DNA from: Lobosporangium transversale | Lineage: Eukaryota; Mortierellomycota; Mortierellomycetes; Mortierellales; Mortierellaceae | Length of the DNA: 42,500 bases | Reading direction: 5' to 3' | Assembly (NCBI RefSeq): GCF_002105155.1 | Contig: NW_019029047.1 | Span: 1-42,500 of the forward strand | In this document: one piece after another, positions 10,701 to 22,375 of the stretch | Layout: each line of letters begins with the position of its first letter | Position numbering within the stretch: position 1 is the stretch's first letter | The notes under the pieces: model-generated | Told to the model about the DNA's origin: nothing | Database searches by the model: none | The model's input: the letters and a program-made list of their open reading frames with translations, nothing else | Made by a program: the position numbers and the translations under genes

Positions 10701-11738
10701 GTATGTTTGTCCTGCTTATTAACAATGGCTTTCTTCTTTGTAACCAAGGCAACTGAAAGGTGATCAAATGTGACTGCGAATGTCTAATTGAAAAATATCT
10801 CCAACTCGCATAAGCATCGCATCAGATTGAAATCTTGTATTTGAATGCAGTAAAGAATACTATTCAACAATGCTATTTTTTTTTTTATTGTTACTTTTCT
10901 ATTTTTCATTTTTTTTTTCTCTTTAAGAGTGGATGCTTTGACTAGTTGTGAAGGTAGTGAGTATCAATGAGCTTGCTCCTGTTCCTGCTCCTATAAGGGT
11001 AAAGGAGTAGCAGTCTTGCCCTTACCTACCCAAGGAGCAACCAAGTGCAGCAGTCCAAATCTAACCAACTGAAGCATATGGGCCCCGGCTATTATTCAAA
11101 CGAGAAGTGAAAATCATAGATCATGGGAAGGGCCCCTCTTCGCATCCTTTCCCCCTCGAAGCCCATAAGAGGACGCTATACTTTAGTTCTTAACAGTCGC
11201 AATCATTTCCTCTTGCCTTGTGGTTAGGAATGGCTTGGGGTGGCGGAAGAGGCTTAAATGAGTGGGAGAACGGGAACATCAACTCTTATTACCTCACTAT
11301 TGGCTAGAGATGCAACAGCTGAGGCGCATAAAGGTGATCCGGATGAATATAAGGGTGACAAGAGAAGAATGAATGCAAAAGTCGAGTAGAGAGAGGGATG
11401 AATAAGTGGTTATTCTTTTGCTTTATCCGGTATATCTATTACATTATTTCTTTAGCGAGAGACACTTTAAAAACCATAGGATTTGTACAGTCCAGCTTCA
11501 TCGCCTGAAATGGTTTGCATCCTATTTGCCTTATCCAATATTAACTTGATACCAAGTGCTCCCAAAGCAGAATAAAATGTATGATTTTAAGGCCATTCCA
11601 TCAAAGCTGGGTCTTGGCCATCAATCCTTGGTTTATGAGAAGGAAAAAATGCTTGTAGGGTTTGTGCAACTGTGAGCAATGACGCTTGAAGCGTTTGAAA
11701 TCCTATTTCCAACTCTGTTCAAGTACTCATTCCTGACA
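10701..11738. other. Spacer between AN1 gene and secreted-protein gene
   Basis: No confident gene. A 43-codon frame (11258-11389, plus strand) resembles a frame at about 23130-23242 downstream of the second copy: both include a (T)(A/V)EA(H/Y)K(G/D)(D/N)PD motif. This suggests a shared coding relic. Poly-T runs occur near 10876 and 10909. The upstream part probably holds the 5' end of the AN1 gene. Confidence 0.45.
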
Positions 11739-12173
11739 ATGATCATCCCTTATGCTCCTTTGGCTCCCTTGTTGCTTCTGAGTTCAGCCTCTGCTAGCCA
11801 TTGGGCTTGTTACAAAAAAAGGATGTCAGGTCTTGGTTGGAATGTTGATGCTGTTATTGCAGACCCAAATGGCATTCTTATTGCAAAAACCAGCTGGCAC
11901 AATGACTTTGCCGACGTTTACACAAAAACGAATCACAGAGGGAGAATGGACATTAGAAAAGACTTTAGAAGTTGGTCTTTTGCTATGGATGGTAATGATT
12001 ATGGGACCTTCTATGCTAATGAAGTGAGCAACCTTCATAACGGCGTTGACAAGATTGCTTTTGGATGTTATGACACCAGTGGAACAGATTACTGCACCCA
12101 ATATGCCTCCATCAAGGAATTGTGTTATTATACTTGGTTAGAGCAGGTCAAGGACGGGAAGTTGAATATCTAG
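11739..12173 (+). CDS. Small secreted protein, unknown family
   Basis: 144 residues from the ATG at 11739. I prefer this start to an in-frame ATG at 11679 because it places a clean signal peptide at the very N-terminus: a short start, the hydrophobic core APLAPLLLLSS, then a small-residue site ASA before SHWACYKK. The mature part is about 120 residues with four cysteines (WACY, FGCY, DYCTQ, ELCYY), rich in Trp, Tyr, Asp and Asn, with no transmembrane segment or recognised domain. No intron is needed. It lies between the two duplicated NLR segments and belongs to neither, since nothing like it is seen near 22-24 kb. A secreted effector-like or cell-wall role is possible but not shown. Confidence 0.65.
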   Translation: MIIPYAPLAPLLLLSSASASHWACYKKRMSGLGWNVDAVIADPNGILIAKTSWHNDFADVYTKTNHRGRMDIRKDFRSWSFAMDGNDYGTFYANEVSNLHNGVDKIAFGCYDTSGTDYCTQYASIKELCYYTWLEQVKDGKLNI

Positions 12174-13300
12174 AGCAAAAAAAAAAAACCATTCTCACCA
12201 GTCCACATCCGTAGTATCGGTTCATTATAGTCATAGCCTATCACCCACTACACAAACAAATAAAGGTCAATTGACTTTGCAAGGACGCAGAAGGCCCTCA
12301 AGGCTCTAGGATGCTCGATGGGAAGTCGTGCAAACACATAATTCTCTACTATAAAATAGAATAAAATACCTAAACAAGAACTACTAAAAGATCAGTTCAT
12401 CAACCATTCTACAATTTTCCAAAGATACATGTTTAAAAGCTCTCCCATACTGTGCAGAGACAGAGTCAGTTGAAAGAATATTGCCTATATCAACATGGAA
12501 GGCCTATGTGAAGGAGTGATAGCTGGTAATAGCACTGATTCTATATCTCATGAGCTTATATATATATATATATATATGAGCTGGATCGTGCCAGCTATTA
12601 TAATGCATTTCTGTAGTTTGAAGAGCGCTTCAAATGTTCTGAATACTGCTCATGCACCAGACTCCTCGCTCAGCTGTGAGCAAGAAGAAAAGGCAGGCGA
12701 CGTGGACTTCACTTAGCTTCCCAGATACTTGGTCTATGTGAATTGTTTGAATATATTGGGAATGAGTAAAAAAATTAAAAAGAAAAAAAGAGCTGGTACA
12801 AGTGCCAGTGGCAGAAAGGCCTAAGTGAGCGTAGTTTTTATTAGAGTCTCATCTATTATGACATTTGTCTCCACTTTTTTTATTTTATTTTATTGCAAAA
12901 AAAAAAAAAAAAAAAAAAAACAAAGTGCATCCTCCAAGCATTGACACTCTCAACTAATCAAACAACCGCGAGGTAAATGAGTCCAAGGAAGATCAAGAAG
13001 TGACGGAGCATGACTGACTACAAGGCTTTAAGTAATTTATGTGGGAAGCCATTCACGAAGGCTGGCTTATGCATTCAGTTTAAAAAAGGTATTAGGATTG
13101 TGCAAATAAGCAATTATCATTCATCTCTTTCATTTCCATATCCCCTCGAATAATACACTCCGATAGCCCTAATATATAACTACAGCAACCTCCTTAACAA
13201 GAAGTATAAGCTTTCTTGTTAATTGTTAAGGTCTTTATGTGTGTTGCATATGGGCTGTTGCGCAGGTTACTCAATAGTTTTTCAGGTGACTGAGCATGCA
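12174..13300. other. Spacer with simple repeats
   Basis: No supported gene. It contains an (AT)n microsatellite at about 12557-12578, flanked by the inverted words ATGAGCT and AGCTCAT, and a run of 24 A at 12897-12920. Short open frames here are interrupted and lack motifs. Confidence 0.6.
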
Positions 13301-15460
13301 ACAGGTGGATAAGGAGGTGAAGAGCCAAAGCTGTATGGGACAGAGAAAAGAAGAAAAAAGAAGAATCCATAAGATAAATGGGCCAATGGTATTTAATGAC
13401 ACAATTGCTATTCGATTCGACACTTATCATTCTTCATACTACAGCCATGCTATGCTGCTGCATAGCTGCATAGTACGCTTTGATTAGCATGGCCAAGTGT
13501 GGCTCGTGCTTAAATAAAATTGCCTGTTTATTACACAGCGTTCTCAAATAATATGAAAAGAAAAGCATATTATTCGGGGGAGCCGACCTATAATGTCCCA
13601 CCCTCCTCTCCCTTAGCTAGTTTGGTCTGGAACTGAAGTCGAAGATGCTGATCAAGCTTTGTGGCACAGTTTTGTCGCGAAAAAAAAAAAAAAATTGTTT
13701 ATTTTTATTTAGTGACTTTGGTTTTCGGGAAAGGAAGTGACACATTATAGGTCAGCTCCTGGTGTAATAATTTTTTTTTTACCACTTTGCAAACTGGACT
13801 ATAAACCATGTCCACCTCAACATCTCCAGTCAAAGAAGATATCTTCAAATGGTGATCCAGACAACGGTTTTCTAAATCTTTCTTCAATAAGCTGTACATA
13901 TCAAAACAAGTACATAATTTATCTCGTAGCTGTTGATTGTTTATTGAGTCTCGTTGCTTTTTGAATGGGTGGTTAGGGTCCTGATGCTAAAACATCAGAC
14001 TTGTATCAGGTCTATATCGTTCAACCGAATATAGCCTGTTTTAAGATGTTATCCATAGTTACACCGCTTACTCAAAGCATAAGTTTGCAGAGATCAACTC
14101 GGAATGGCCAAAGGAGAAGAAGACCAAATAAAATGCCCATGTGTTGCGAAGAAACTGTACCACAGGCCATTCCTTTATTCCGGTGCTGTTGCTGCTATAC
14201 TCGCTGATGACAAGTGATGATGGTAAACACTGGCTTCTCTGATATCCTGGTGGTCAAGTGAATAGCATAGCATAGCATAGCATAGCATAGCATAGCATAG
14301 CATACTCTTGACTAGAAATGTTTCGCATACCTTAACACTATTACTATCCTTATGAAAAAAATTATAAAAAAGATGATTCATTCTTGCTGCTAAGTTTGTG
14401 GCCAAGTCTTTGTACCAATTTTCGAGTCTCTTTTCTAAGACTGAGGAGTGATGGAGTATCGAGTGTCATCATATGCCATCATATGCTTTGCTCTTTGCGC
14501 TGTACACGCCTGTTGGCCTCTACAAATTCATTTGGTGCCAAAAAATGGCGACAGCACCACTCAACGTGCACATGCAGAATGGTTCTTCCATCCCTAATGT
14601 CAGCCAATACTTTCATGTCACAAAAAAAACAAGAAAAAGAAAACTCCTCCTTCCAAATGCTGGGCAATAGTGGAATAGTGGGTTGGAATCATTATCACAA
14701 ATCAAGGAGCGAGAGCACTGCGTCGGCGTAGCAAAGTGCTACGACAGGGACGGAGACAAATGGATGAGAACCATAGCGCGGGTACAAACACAATGTTATA
14801 GCCATCACATACACCTGGGATTTTTACCAACTCTAAGCTCAATCAAGCATTGTTAGTCAAGCTTGCTTCTTTATTTTCTTTTTGTTGTCTTGCAAAAGCA
14901 AAAGCTCGAACATGTTCAGGTTGGTGATGGTGTCAACCATCACTCTGTGCAAGGCGAGGATGTGTCCATGCATGTAAACATTGCTGCACAGCCCAAACAC
15001 ACAAGCATCATCTCACGGATCCAATTCTTCGCTCTATTCTTTTCATTCTTATGTCAAAAAAAAACAATTTTAACACAGATGAAAATGATCACAAGCAGAA
15101 ATGACAAAACTCAATTGGCTCTTAGTCGACGCTCATTGTGAAAAAGAAAGAAAAAAAGTAATAAATGTAGCAAATGTGCATTGAATGAATTACCAAAGCA
15201 ACAGTCCCACAATGGCAGGGAGACACATGCTTCTAATCTTTCATCATCTTTTCGTCCTTTGCCTTCAGTAATTTAAATGATCCCAATTGCATTTCGAATC
15301 TTTTGAAGCATACATGCATGTAAGAGGCAGGCAAACATGACTGGAGCACACAAAAAACATTTTTTCACGCTCGCCACTAACAAACAGTCATTGAAAACTA
15401 TTCTTATCTCGGACGCGTGGATAGGATACAATCTACGAGTAAAAAGACAAGCAATAGACC
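13300..15460 (+). repeat. Upstream part of duplicated segment, copy 2
   Basis: Counterpart of 1410-2706, longer because of extra sequence around 13540-13790 and 13960-14830. Homology resumes near 14840 and runs into the gene start. The block just before the ATG at 15461 matches copy 1 (GTGGATAGG...ACA.TCTACGA), suggesting the same promoter. No independent gene is supported. Confidence 0.7.
14261..14303. repeat. Pentanucleotide microsatellite (ATAGC)n
   Basis: About eight perfect tandem copies of ATAGC with no spacers. It lies in the extra sequence that distinguishes copy 2 from copy 1 upstream of the NLR gene. Confidence 0.95.
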
Positions 15461-18400
15461 ATGTTTGGCAGCATCAATTTCCCTTCACGAAACACACTCT
15501 CGCCAGCACAGGCTCTGAGACTCTTTGACTTGTACATGCAGGGCACTCGCTCTATAGAAGACGATAGCATCCTAGTGACGGAGCTATGCCTCGATGCTGA
15601 CTCTGTACTGTCTCGTATTCAGAAGTCTTGGAAGATGTCCTTCGCCTCAATGACTTCAACCTCTTCGACCTCTTCAGGTCCCAATGAAGACATGGCATTG
15701 CACCAAGGTATTGGCTCAGCCTACTATGAACTTGCTCGCTTATTTGAGCAATTGGGTCACTCAACTGATGCACAGAAGCGATACAAGAAAGCAGAGAAAT
15801 GGGGATACATCCAAGGGAGCAATAACAACGACAGCAATAATAGCGATACCACCACTAACCAACGAGTCATTGGGTCCAGCAGTAGCAAATTGAGCAAGGT
15901 GATGGAAACAGTGCAATTCGCACCAGTACAGGCCATTGCAACTATATCAAAGGACATATTCAACCACAATGAACCTCTAACAGTCAGCAGGTACACCTTA
16001 CCAGATGTCGGTGCAAGTCTGGATGATATCTGCCAGCTTACATATTGTCTCAGTCTGTTTCCTACTGTTCCTATCCAAACAAATGACCTTAATAACCAAG
16101 AGAAAGAGTGGCAGCAGGCCATATCAACCAATCAAGATGAGCATGATCGATTGCGTAAATTGGCATCGGATGTGATTGAGCTGTTCATCAGCGATGGGAT
16201 TAGGGCAGAAACTACTGTGGCTGAGGTTGTAACTCTGGCTCCAATTCTTGACCAAACACAGTTCAGAGCACTACTTGCGGCTTTGATCAATGGAATCAGC
16301 CAGAACATCATACTGGAGACTCATTTGCTGGAAGGATTGGCTCAGTTGATGCATCATGCTCCTCTTGGATATCTCGACTCGGATGATCTTGTCAAGATCC
16401 TCACCACTTTCAATTCTCGGTTGCAAAACACACATACTCAATCTACAGACCATCTCTATCACCTTTCAGCTACAGTCTCACATGTCCTCGATGCCATGGT
16501 CAACAACCAGGTCAAGGGTCTGCAGCGAGAACAACTGCATGAGCCACTTGCTGCATACCTCAAAGGACTAAAAGAGAGTACAGACCCTCATCTAATCTAT
16601 CAAGCAGCTTATGCTTTCCAAGCACTATTGTACATTCCAGACGACGAAACGACAATACAAGCCATGCTCCGACGGACATCAGCAGTACTTCGAGGAGTGT
16701 TTGGAGGAGTGAGTGCACTCAAGGACATGAAGATGAATGTCTTCATGGACGAGATAAGCAATATTCAGAAAGGACTTCCATCAGTGACAGATATCATGGA
16801 CAGGAGTCTAGAGGTGTACAAAGGAACAACATCACGCTATGAGAGTGGAGTGGCATTCAGAGAGTGTATGGAAGAAGGACTCAGCTTCAGTCGCAAGTCA
16901 GGATGGTATCCAGCACTTCGAGTAGCTGATGGACTACTGCAGAGAGGCGAGCTGACCAAGTTCAAGACTCTTGTGTGTGAAGTGTCCTGTCGAAATGAAG
17001 TAGCATTCCAATGGGGACTCTGTCAGATGTTGGGACAGGTTGCAGCAGATACAAAGTGGAGCATGGATATTCGGCAAGATGCCACCACATTCCTAGGAGA
17101 GATATACAGTAATGACCAGGAATGGGGAAACCATACACACATTAAGCAGTGGATCGTAAATATACTTAGGCAACTATCCTCGCTACCACCAGATGGTTTC
17201 CAAGGTAAGTATTTGATTCTTGTATGGATATGTTTGGTGGTGATGATGATAATCATTATATACTAACCCACATACTATATACATGATTTTGCTCCCTCTT
17301 TCTGCTCTTGTTTATTCTAGCTGCAAACACTCTTTTGAATGATCTCAAGATAGGAAATGACAAAAAACAAGAGCTATACACCAATTGTCTTCAAGGGCCA
17401 TTGATACAGTTCTCCTCTGTTGCTATCCTCTCTCGTCCCGGATCTTCACATTTGCTTGATCGTGCACAGAAGAAGTCTGGTGTTGAGGATAGTCTACGGC
17501 AACTAAAGATACGACGGATAGATGGGAATAATCAAAGCTTCTATGTTCAACAGTATGCCAAAGCAAGTCCTCAAGCAAGCGATAACGAGCGGGTCTTGTT
17601 GATGAACAAAGTGAAAGAGTTCCTAGATAGTGACCAGAAAGTGTTGCTTGTCAAAGGAGATTCAGGAGCAGGCAAATCCACATTTAACCGCACTCTAGAG
17701 CGCACACTCTGGGAGACATACCAAAAGAGACATGGTCGGATCCCACTATTTATCAATCTTCCAGCCATTGACAAGCCAGAGAAGGATCTGGTTGCAAAGC
17801 AACTGCGAGACTACGGCTTCGCAGACTCGGAGATTAAGGAGTTGAAGATGAATCGATCATTTGTTTTAATCTGCGATGGATATGATGAGAGCATGCAGAC
17901 CAACAACCTGTATGCATCCAACCAACTGAATAAGGCTGGAGAGCGGAAGTGTCAGATGGTGATCAGCTGTCGCAGTGAGTATCTTGGATCGGACTATCGA
18001 GATCGATTCCAACCTATGGACCGCAATCATCAAGCAGATAGTGGATTGTTCCAAGAGGCAGTGATTGTACCATTCTCTGAGGCACAGATTGAAAACTATA
18101 TCGAACAATATGTCAATTCTATGGATCTACTGTGGAGTGTGGAGGACTATAAGGGTGCACTCAAGATGGTCCCTAGCTTACAAGAGCTTGTGAGAAACCC
18201 ATTCATACTATCGATGTCACTTGAAGTACTCCCGCGGATGGTGGATCCAGGACAAGAGATCACCAACGGCGGGATCAAGCGGGTCATATTGTATGACCAG
18301 TTTGTTGAGCAATGGCTCGAACGAGGCAAGAAGCGACTTAGCGAGACATTAAGACCAGAAGATAGAAGGATGTTCAGAATATTGACAGATGAAGGGTTTG

Positions 18401-21400
18401 CACAGAATGGGATCAAGTACCTGACAGAGCTGGCTACAGCAATCTATAAGCATCAAGATGGCAATCCAGTGGTGGAGTACTCACCATCCAAGGACAAGGA
18501 CACATGGAAAGAAGAGTACTTCAGCAAAGAGAGTAGAAGGAACCTATTGCGTGAGGCATCACCACTCACACGTACAGGCAATCAGCATCGGTTTATGCAC
18601 CGGTCTATTCTTGAGTACAGCCTAGTACGAGCGATATTTGAGCCGCAGCCAGCAACGAGCGTTTCCACAAGCGATGGAGAAGTACAGACGACCACATCAC
18701 ACTCCCGTCGACAGAGTATTAGTTCAATGTTCAGCTTCGAAGGCATGGATATCAAGGGAAGCGAGCAGGAAGTGGATGTGGCCAAAGCAGATGAGACATC
18801 ACCTTTAGTATGGAGGAGCTTTGTAGATGAGCCATCTATTCTTCAGTTCCTGGAGGATCGTGCCCGTCTTGAGCCGGTGTTCAGACAGCAGTTGTATGGA
18901 TATGTAGAGCTCTCGAAGAGTGATAGCAAGTGGCGAATAGCAGCAGCGAATGCGATAACAATATTGGTTCGAGCAGGCGAGTCATTCATCGGAGCAGACT
19001 TGCGAGGCATCCAGATTCCAGGAGCCGATGTCAGTCATGGTATTTTTGAATATGCTCAGCTGCAAGGAGCAGATCTGAGGAAGGTGAACTTACGGAAATG
19101 CTGGCTTCGTTCAGCAAACCTGAGTGGAGCAAAGATGACAGGAGTACAGTTTGGAGAGTGGCCATTCCTCGGAGCCAATGGTCAGGTATTGGATGGGTTA
19201 TATTCACCTGATGGCAAGACACTCGCTGCAGTAATCACTGAATCAACAAAGTGCTCAATTATCGTGTATGACACATCAACATGGGAGGAACTCTTGGCTT
19301 TAGAAGACGACGCAACTGGCAGCAGTCTTTTATACCCACCAGACAGCAGGCATATCGCCTCTTGGGGCAATGGTCAAGCGGCAGTTTTAATATGGGATGC
19401 AACATCAGGGTCAGTGGTTCACAGATTGATGAGTCATACAAGCTCTGTCAGCCGTGTAGCGTACTCGCCAAGCGGGAACGATCTTGCCTCAGCTTGCAGG
19501 GATGGCTCAGTACGAGTGTGGGACACCCAAACAGGCATTCTCAAATTTATGTTAGAGGGTCATACTGATGCTGTGAGGAGTATGGCATATTCACCTGATG
19601 GAAAGCAGATTGCAACTGGCGGTAAAGACATGACATTACGGCTGTGGGATGCGACATCAGGGCAACAGTCGATGTTGCTGATGGGCCATGAATCTGGGAT
19701 TGTGCAAATTGAATATTCACCTAATGGGCAGGAAATCATAACTCATTCTTATGATACCTCTCTGCATGTGTGGGATGTTGAATCTGGTCAAAAGAAGTTT
19801 AGTTTGGATCATGGCGATTATGTCCAAGGGATACAGTATTCACCTAATGGGAAGTTCGCTGCTTCGTTCACCAGCTATCAAACATATCAGTGGGATATGC
19901 AAACAGGAAAAGTCATTCATACTTTTACAAGAAAGTGGTTTCATATCCAGGAGCTAAAGTATTCACCAAACGGAGAATCGATAGCCGTTTGTGATGGCAA
20001 TAACCTAATATGGCTTTGGGATGCGAGAACAGGGCAACCCATGAATATCTTTTACGGTCACTCTGGTACAATAACTTGCTTGGCATATTCACCAAACGGC
20101 CACCAAATTGCGTCCTTCAGTAAAGACAAAACGATACGCCTTTGGGATACTCGGTCACAACAATCTAGTCATGACTTAGATAACCATTCAGCAGCTATCA
20201 GTGACGTTAGAAGCTCGCCAGATGGGCAGCAAATAGCTTCACGGAACTGTGATGGAGCAGTGCGTATATGGGATGCAAGGACGGGACAGTCCATCCACGT
20301 TTTACAATATTTCGAGCAAAGCGTAAATGATATCAAGTACTCACATGATGGCCAGTTGCTTGCCTCTTGCCATTTATCTTCCCGCGTCTATCTATGGGAT
20401 CCTCGTACAGGACTGGCCGTTCACGCTTTGGAGCTACAAGGTTATTATGACGATGTAATTTACGACATTGATTTTTCACCTATTGGCCATCAAATTGTCT
20501 GTGGTCATCACTCTGGAAATGTGACTATATGGAATACACAAACAGGAGAGCTCATCCGCACACTACATGGCCACAAAGGGATAAAGTGTGTGACATTCTC
20601 ACCTAATGGCGACCAGGTTGCTTCGTATGATGAAGACGGCAATATCAAAGTCTGGAGAGCTCAATCAGGGGATCTCCAGCACGAAGTGAGTGATGAAGCG
20701 TGGAGTACAACAAGCCATGACCTTTATACGCCTGACAGTCAAAAGATAGTGTTGTATTGCGGCTATGAGCACAAGAGCTTGTCAGTATGGAGTGCAGAAA
20801 CGGGTGAGCTATGTTGTAAAATACAGGTTGAAAGTAATCCAGGACGAATAGCATTTTCTCCATGTAGTCAACAGATGGCTGTTGGAGATAGGGAAGGGTT
20901 GATTAGTGTAGCGGATATTGAGGCAGGGTCAATATTACGTGTATTTAAAGGACACACCAATTGGATCAAAGCTATAGCCTATTCGCCTGATGGAAGATAC
21001 ATTGCTTCAAGCAGTGCTGACATGACAGTGCGAGTGTGGGATCCAAAATCAGGTCAGTGTTTGATCGTAATCCCATTTGACGTTGGGGAAGTTTGGACGC
21101 TTGTATGGAATGCCTCTGAAGAGGGCCACTATCTGGTTACAGGCTGTATGGGTGGTTCTATTCGGAAGTGGCAGATTGTGAAGGAGGATGAGGAATACCA
21201 ATACCGTCTAAAGTGGAGCACCAGACAAACGACCCTTAATGCAAACAATGCTCGTATTCACTCTGTAGGTGGGTTGAGTGAAGTCAACAGGAAGCTCCTA
21301 ATGCAACGTGGAGCTATAGACGAGCAACCCTCCTCTTTAGCTGTACAAGAGGCGATCAAGAGTGTAGGAACGCCACCAATAGCATCCAAGGCAAAGAGTG

Positions 21401-21663
21401 GGTCCAGTCAAGTGGGTCATTATCAAGAACCATCACCAATAGCATATTTAAATGCAGGTTTAGAGGCAGATTTAGAGGTAGAAGATCTGAGGGAAGAAGC
21501 ACGATTGACAAGGCTGACAGAAATGAGCCAATCGATCGGAGGCTACCGGCTCAAATGCAGAGCTTGCAATGAATGTAGCATTGCACATGTCATTTCATGC
21601 GAGCCTTGTGAGTCCAGAGTCAAGAGGGTAGATAGACACGAAGTCGTCCAGGATATAGAATAA
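15461..21663 (+). CDS. NACHT-WD40 (STAND/NLR-like) protein with pentapeptide repeats, copy 2, intact
   Basis: Two exons, 15461-17204 and 17321-21663, join in phase to give 2,028 residues. Order of parts: a helical N-terminus with a TPR-like segment (about 80-115), an Asn/Asp/Ser-rich linker, and an ARM-like helical domain (about 170-640). NACHT follows, with Walker A GDSGAGKST (694-702) and Walker B FVLICDGYDE (762-771). Then come pentapeptide repeats (about 1133-1198), 16 WD40 repeats (about 1205-1875) and a Cys-rich tail CRACNECSIAHVISCEPC. STAND ATPases are switch proteins that oligomerise on ligand binding; fungal NACHT-WD40 members such as HET-E act in incompatibility, but the partner here is unknown. 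No catalytic effector domain is visible at the N-terminus. It keeps TGG (18313-18315) where copy 1 has a stop. Domain boundaries are my estimates. Confidence 0.9.
17205..17320 (+). other. GT-AG intron of NACHT-WD40 copy 2
   Basis: Donor CAAG|GTAAGT, branch site TACTAAC, acceptor TTATTCTAG; 116 nt, phase 1. The frame is closed inside, so splicing is required to join the ARM-like region to the NACHT domain. The joined product aligns residue for residue with copy 1. Confidence 0.93.
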
Positions 21664-21664
21664 A
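21659..21664 (+). terminator. AATAAA overlapping the stop codon, copy 2
   Basis: Same overlap of the poly-A signal word with the TAA stop (21661-21663) as in copy 1. Use is inferred. Confidence 0.4.
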
Positions 21665-21781
21665 GTGCAAATATTGCCTCTTTACAATCACACAATAAAA
21701 AAGAAAGTGCCTCTTGAATAAGATAAGATAGCTTGAGAATGTTGTATTTATAGCAGAATGTGTAGTAACTACATCTATATA

Positions 21782-22290
21782 TTAGAGGTCTGAACAATCC
21801 CACTCTGCTGGAGTCAAGTATACCGCATCACCACTTTCAACGCTCGACAGCTGCTGTAGTGATCCTGCAAGGCAAGAAGTATGGGTACATCTTCTGGCTC
21901 TTTGGCTTAATCTCTATTTCTATTTTCATTTCTATTTTCATTTTTATTTTCATTTTTATATTGGTTAAAAAAAGTTCTGATGGGTCAAGCCCATACGGAT
22001 AAAGATAAAAGTACAGACTTTGTTAGTGTCAAACGGCTTATTCATATTCATAGGTTGTATAATGAACCACTCTGTGATTTTATCGAGTACCCATGTTTTG
22101 TCCACAATCACCGCTTTGCCATTCAACTTTGAGCATAGAGGTGATCGGAGATGGAGGTATTACCTCAAGTTAAGCGGGATCTTGCCTTCACCCTATCATT
22201 CACCACAGTGACACAATTATTTTTTTTTCTTTGAAGCGAAGTACATTGGTTGGCCATTAACTCTTTGCTTTACTATGCTATCGTACGCAG

Positions 22291-22323
<33 letters not shown>

Positions 22324-22375
22324 CAAAACTGATACCATCCGTAGATGATCCTGCTGTTGATAGAATTTCGTTCCC
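21782..22375 (-). pseudogene. Truncated duplicate of the AN1-type zinc finger gene (3' part only)
   Basis: Minus-strand homologue of the UBL end of the AN1 gene at 9054-10700, carried along by the segment duplication. The last exon ends in EWDCSDL but has lost one base near 21860 (GATCACTACAG versus GATCGCCTACAG), which shifts the frame. The UBL exon (about 22018-22200) has a TAA where copy 1 reads CTA, just before YLH, and lacks the VGRS part of the conserved VDKTW segment. A 29-T run follows, then a short piece of the low-complexity exon (NEILSTAGSST). Homology ends near 22375, so both zinc fingers are absent. It is clearly non-functional. Confidence 0.85.

Noticed and set aside
14261..14303. 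Regular short repeats as a CRISPR array
   Set aside because: Uninterrupted 5-base units with no spacers, in a eukaryote; it is a microsatellite.
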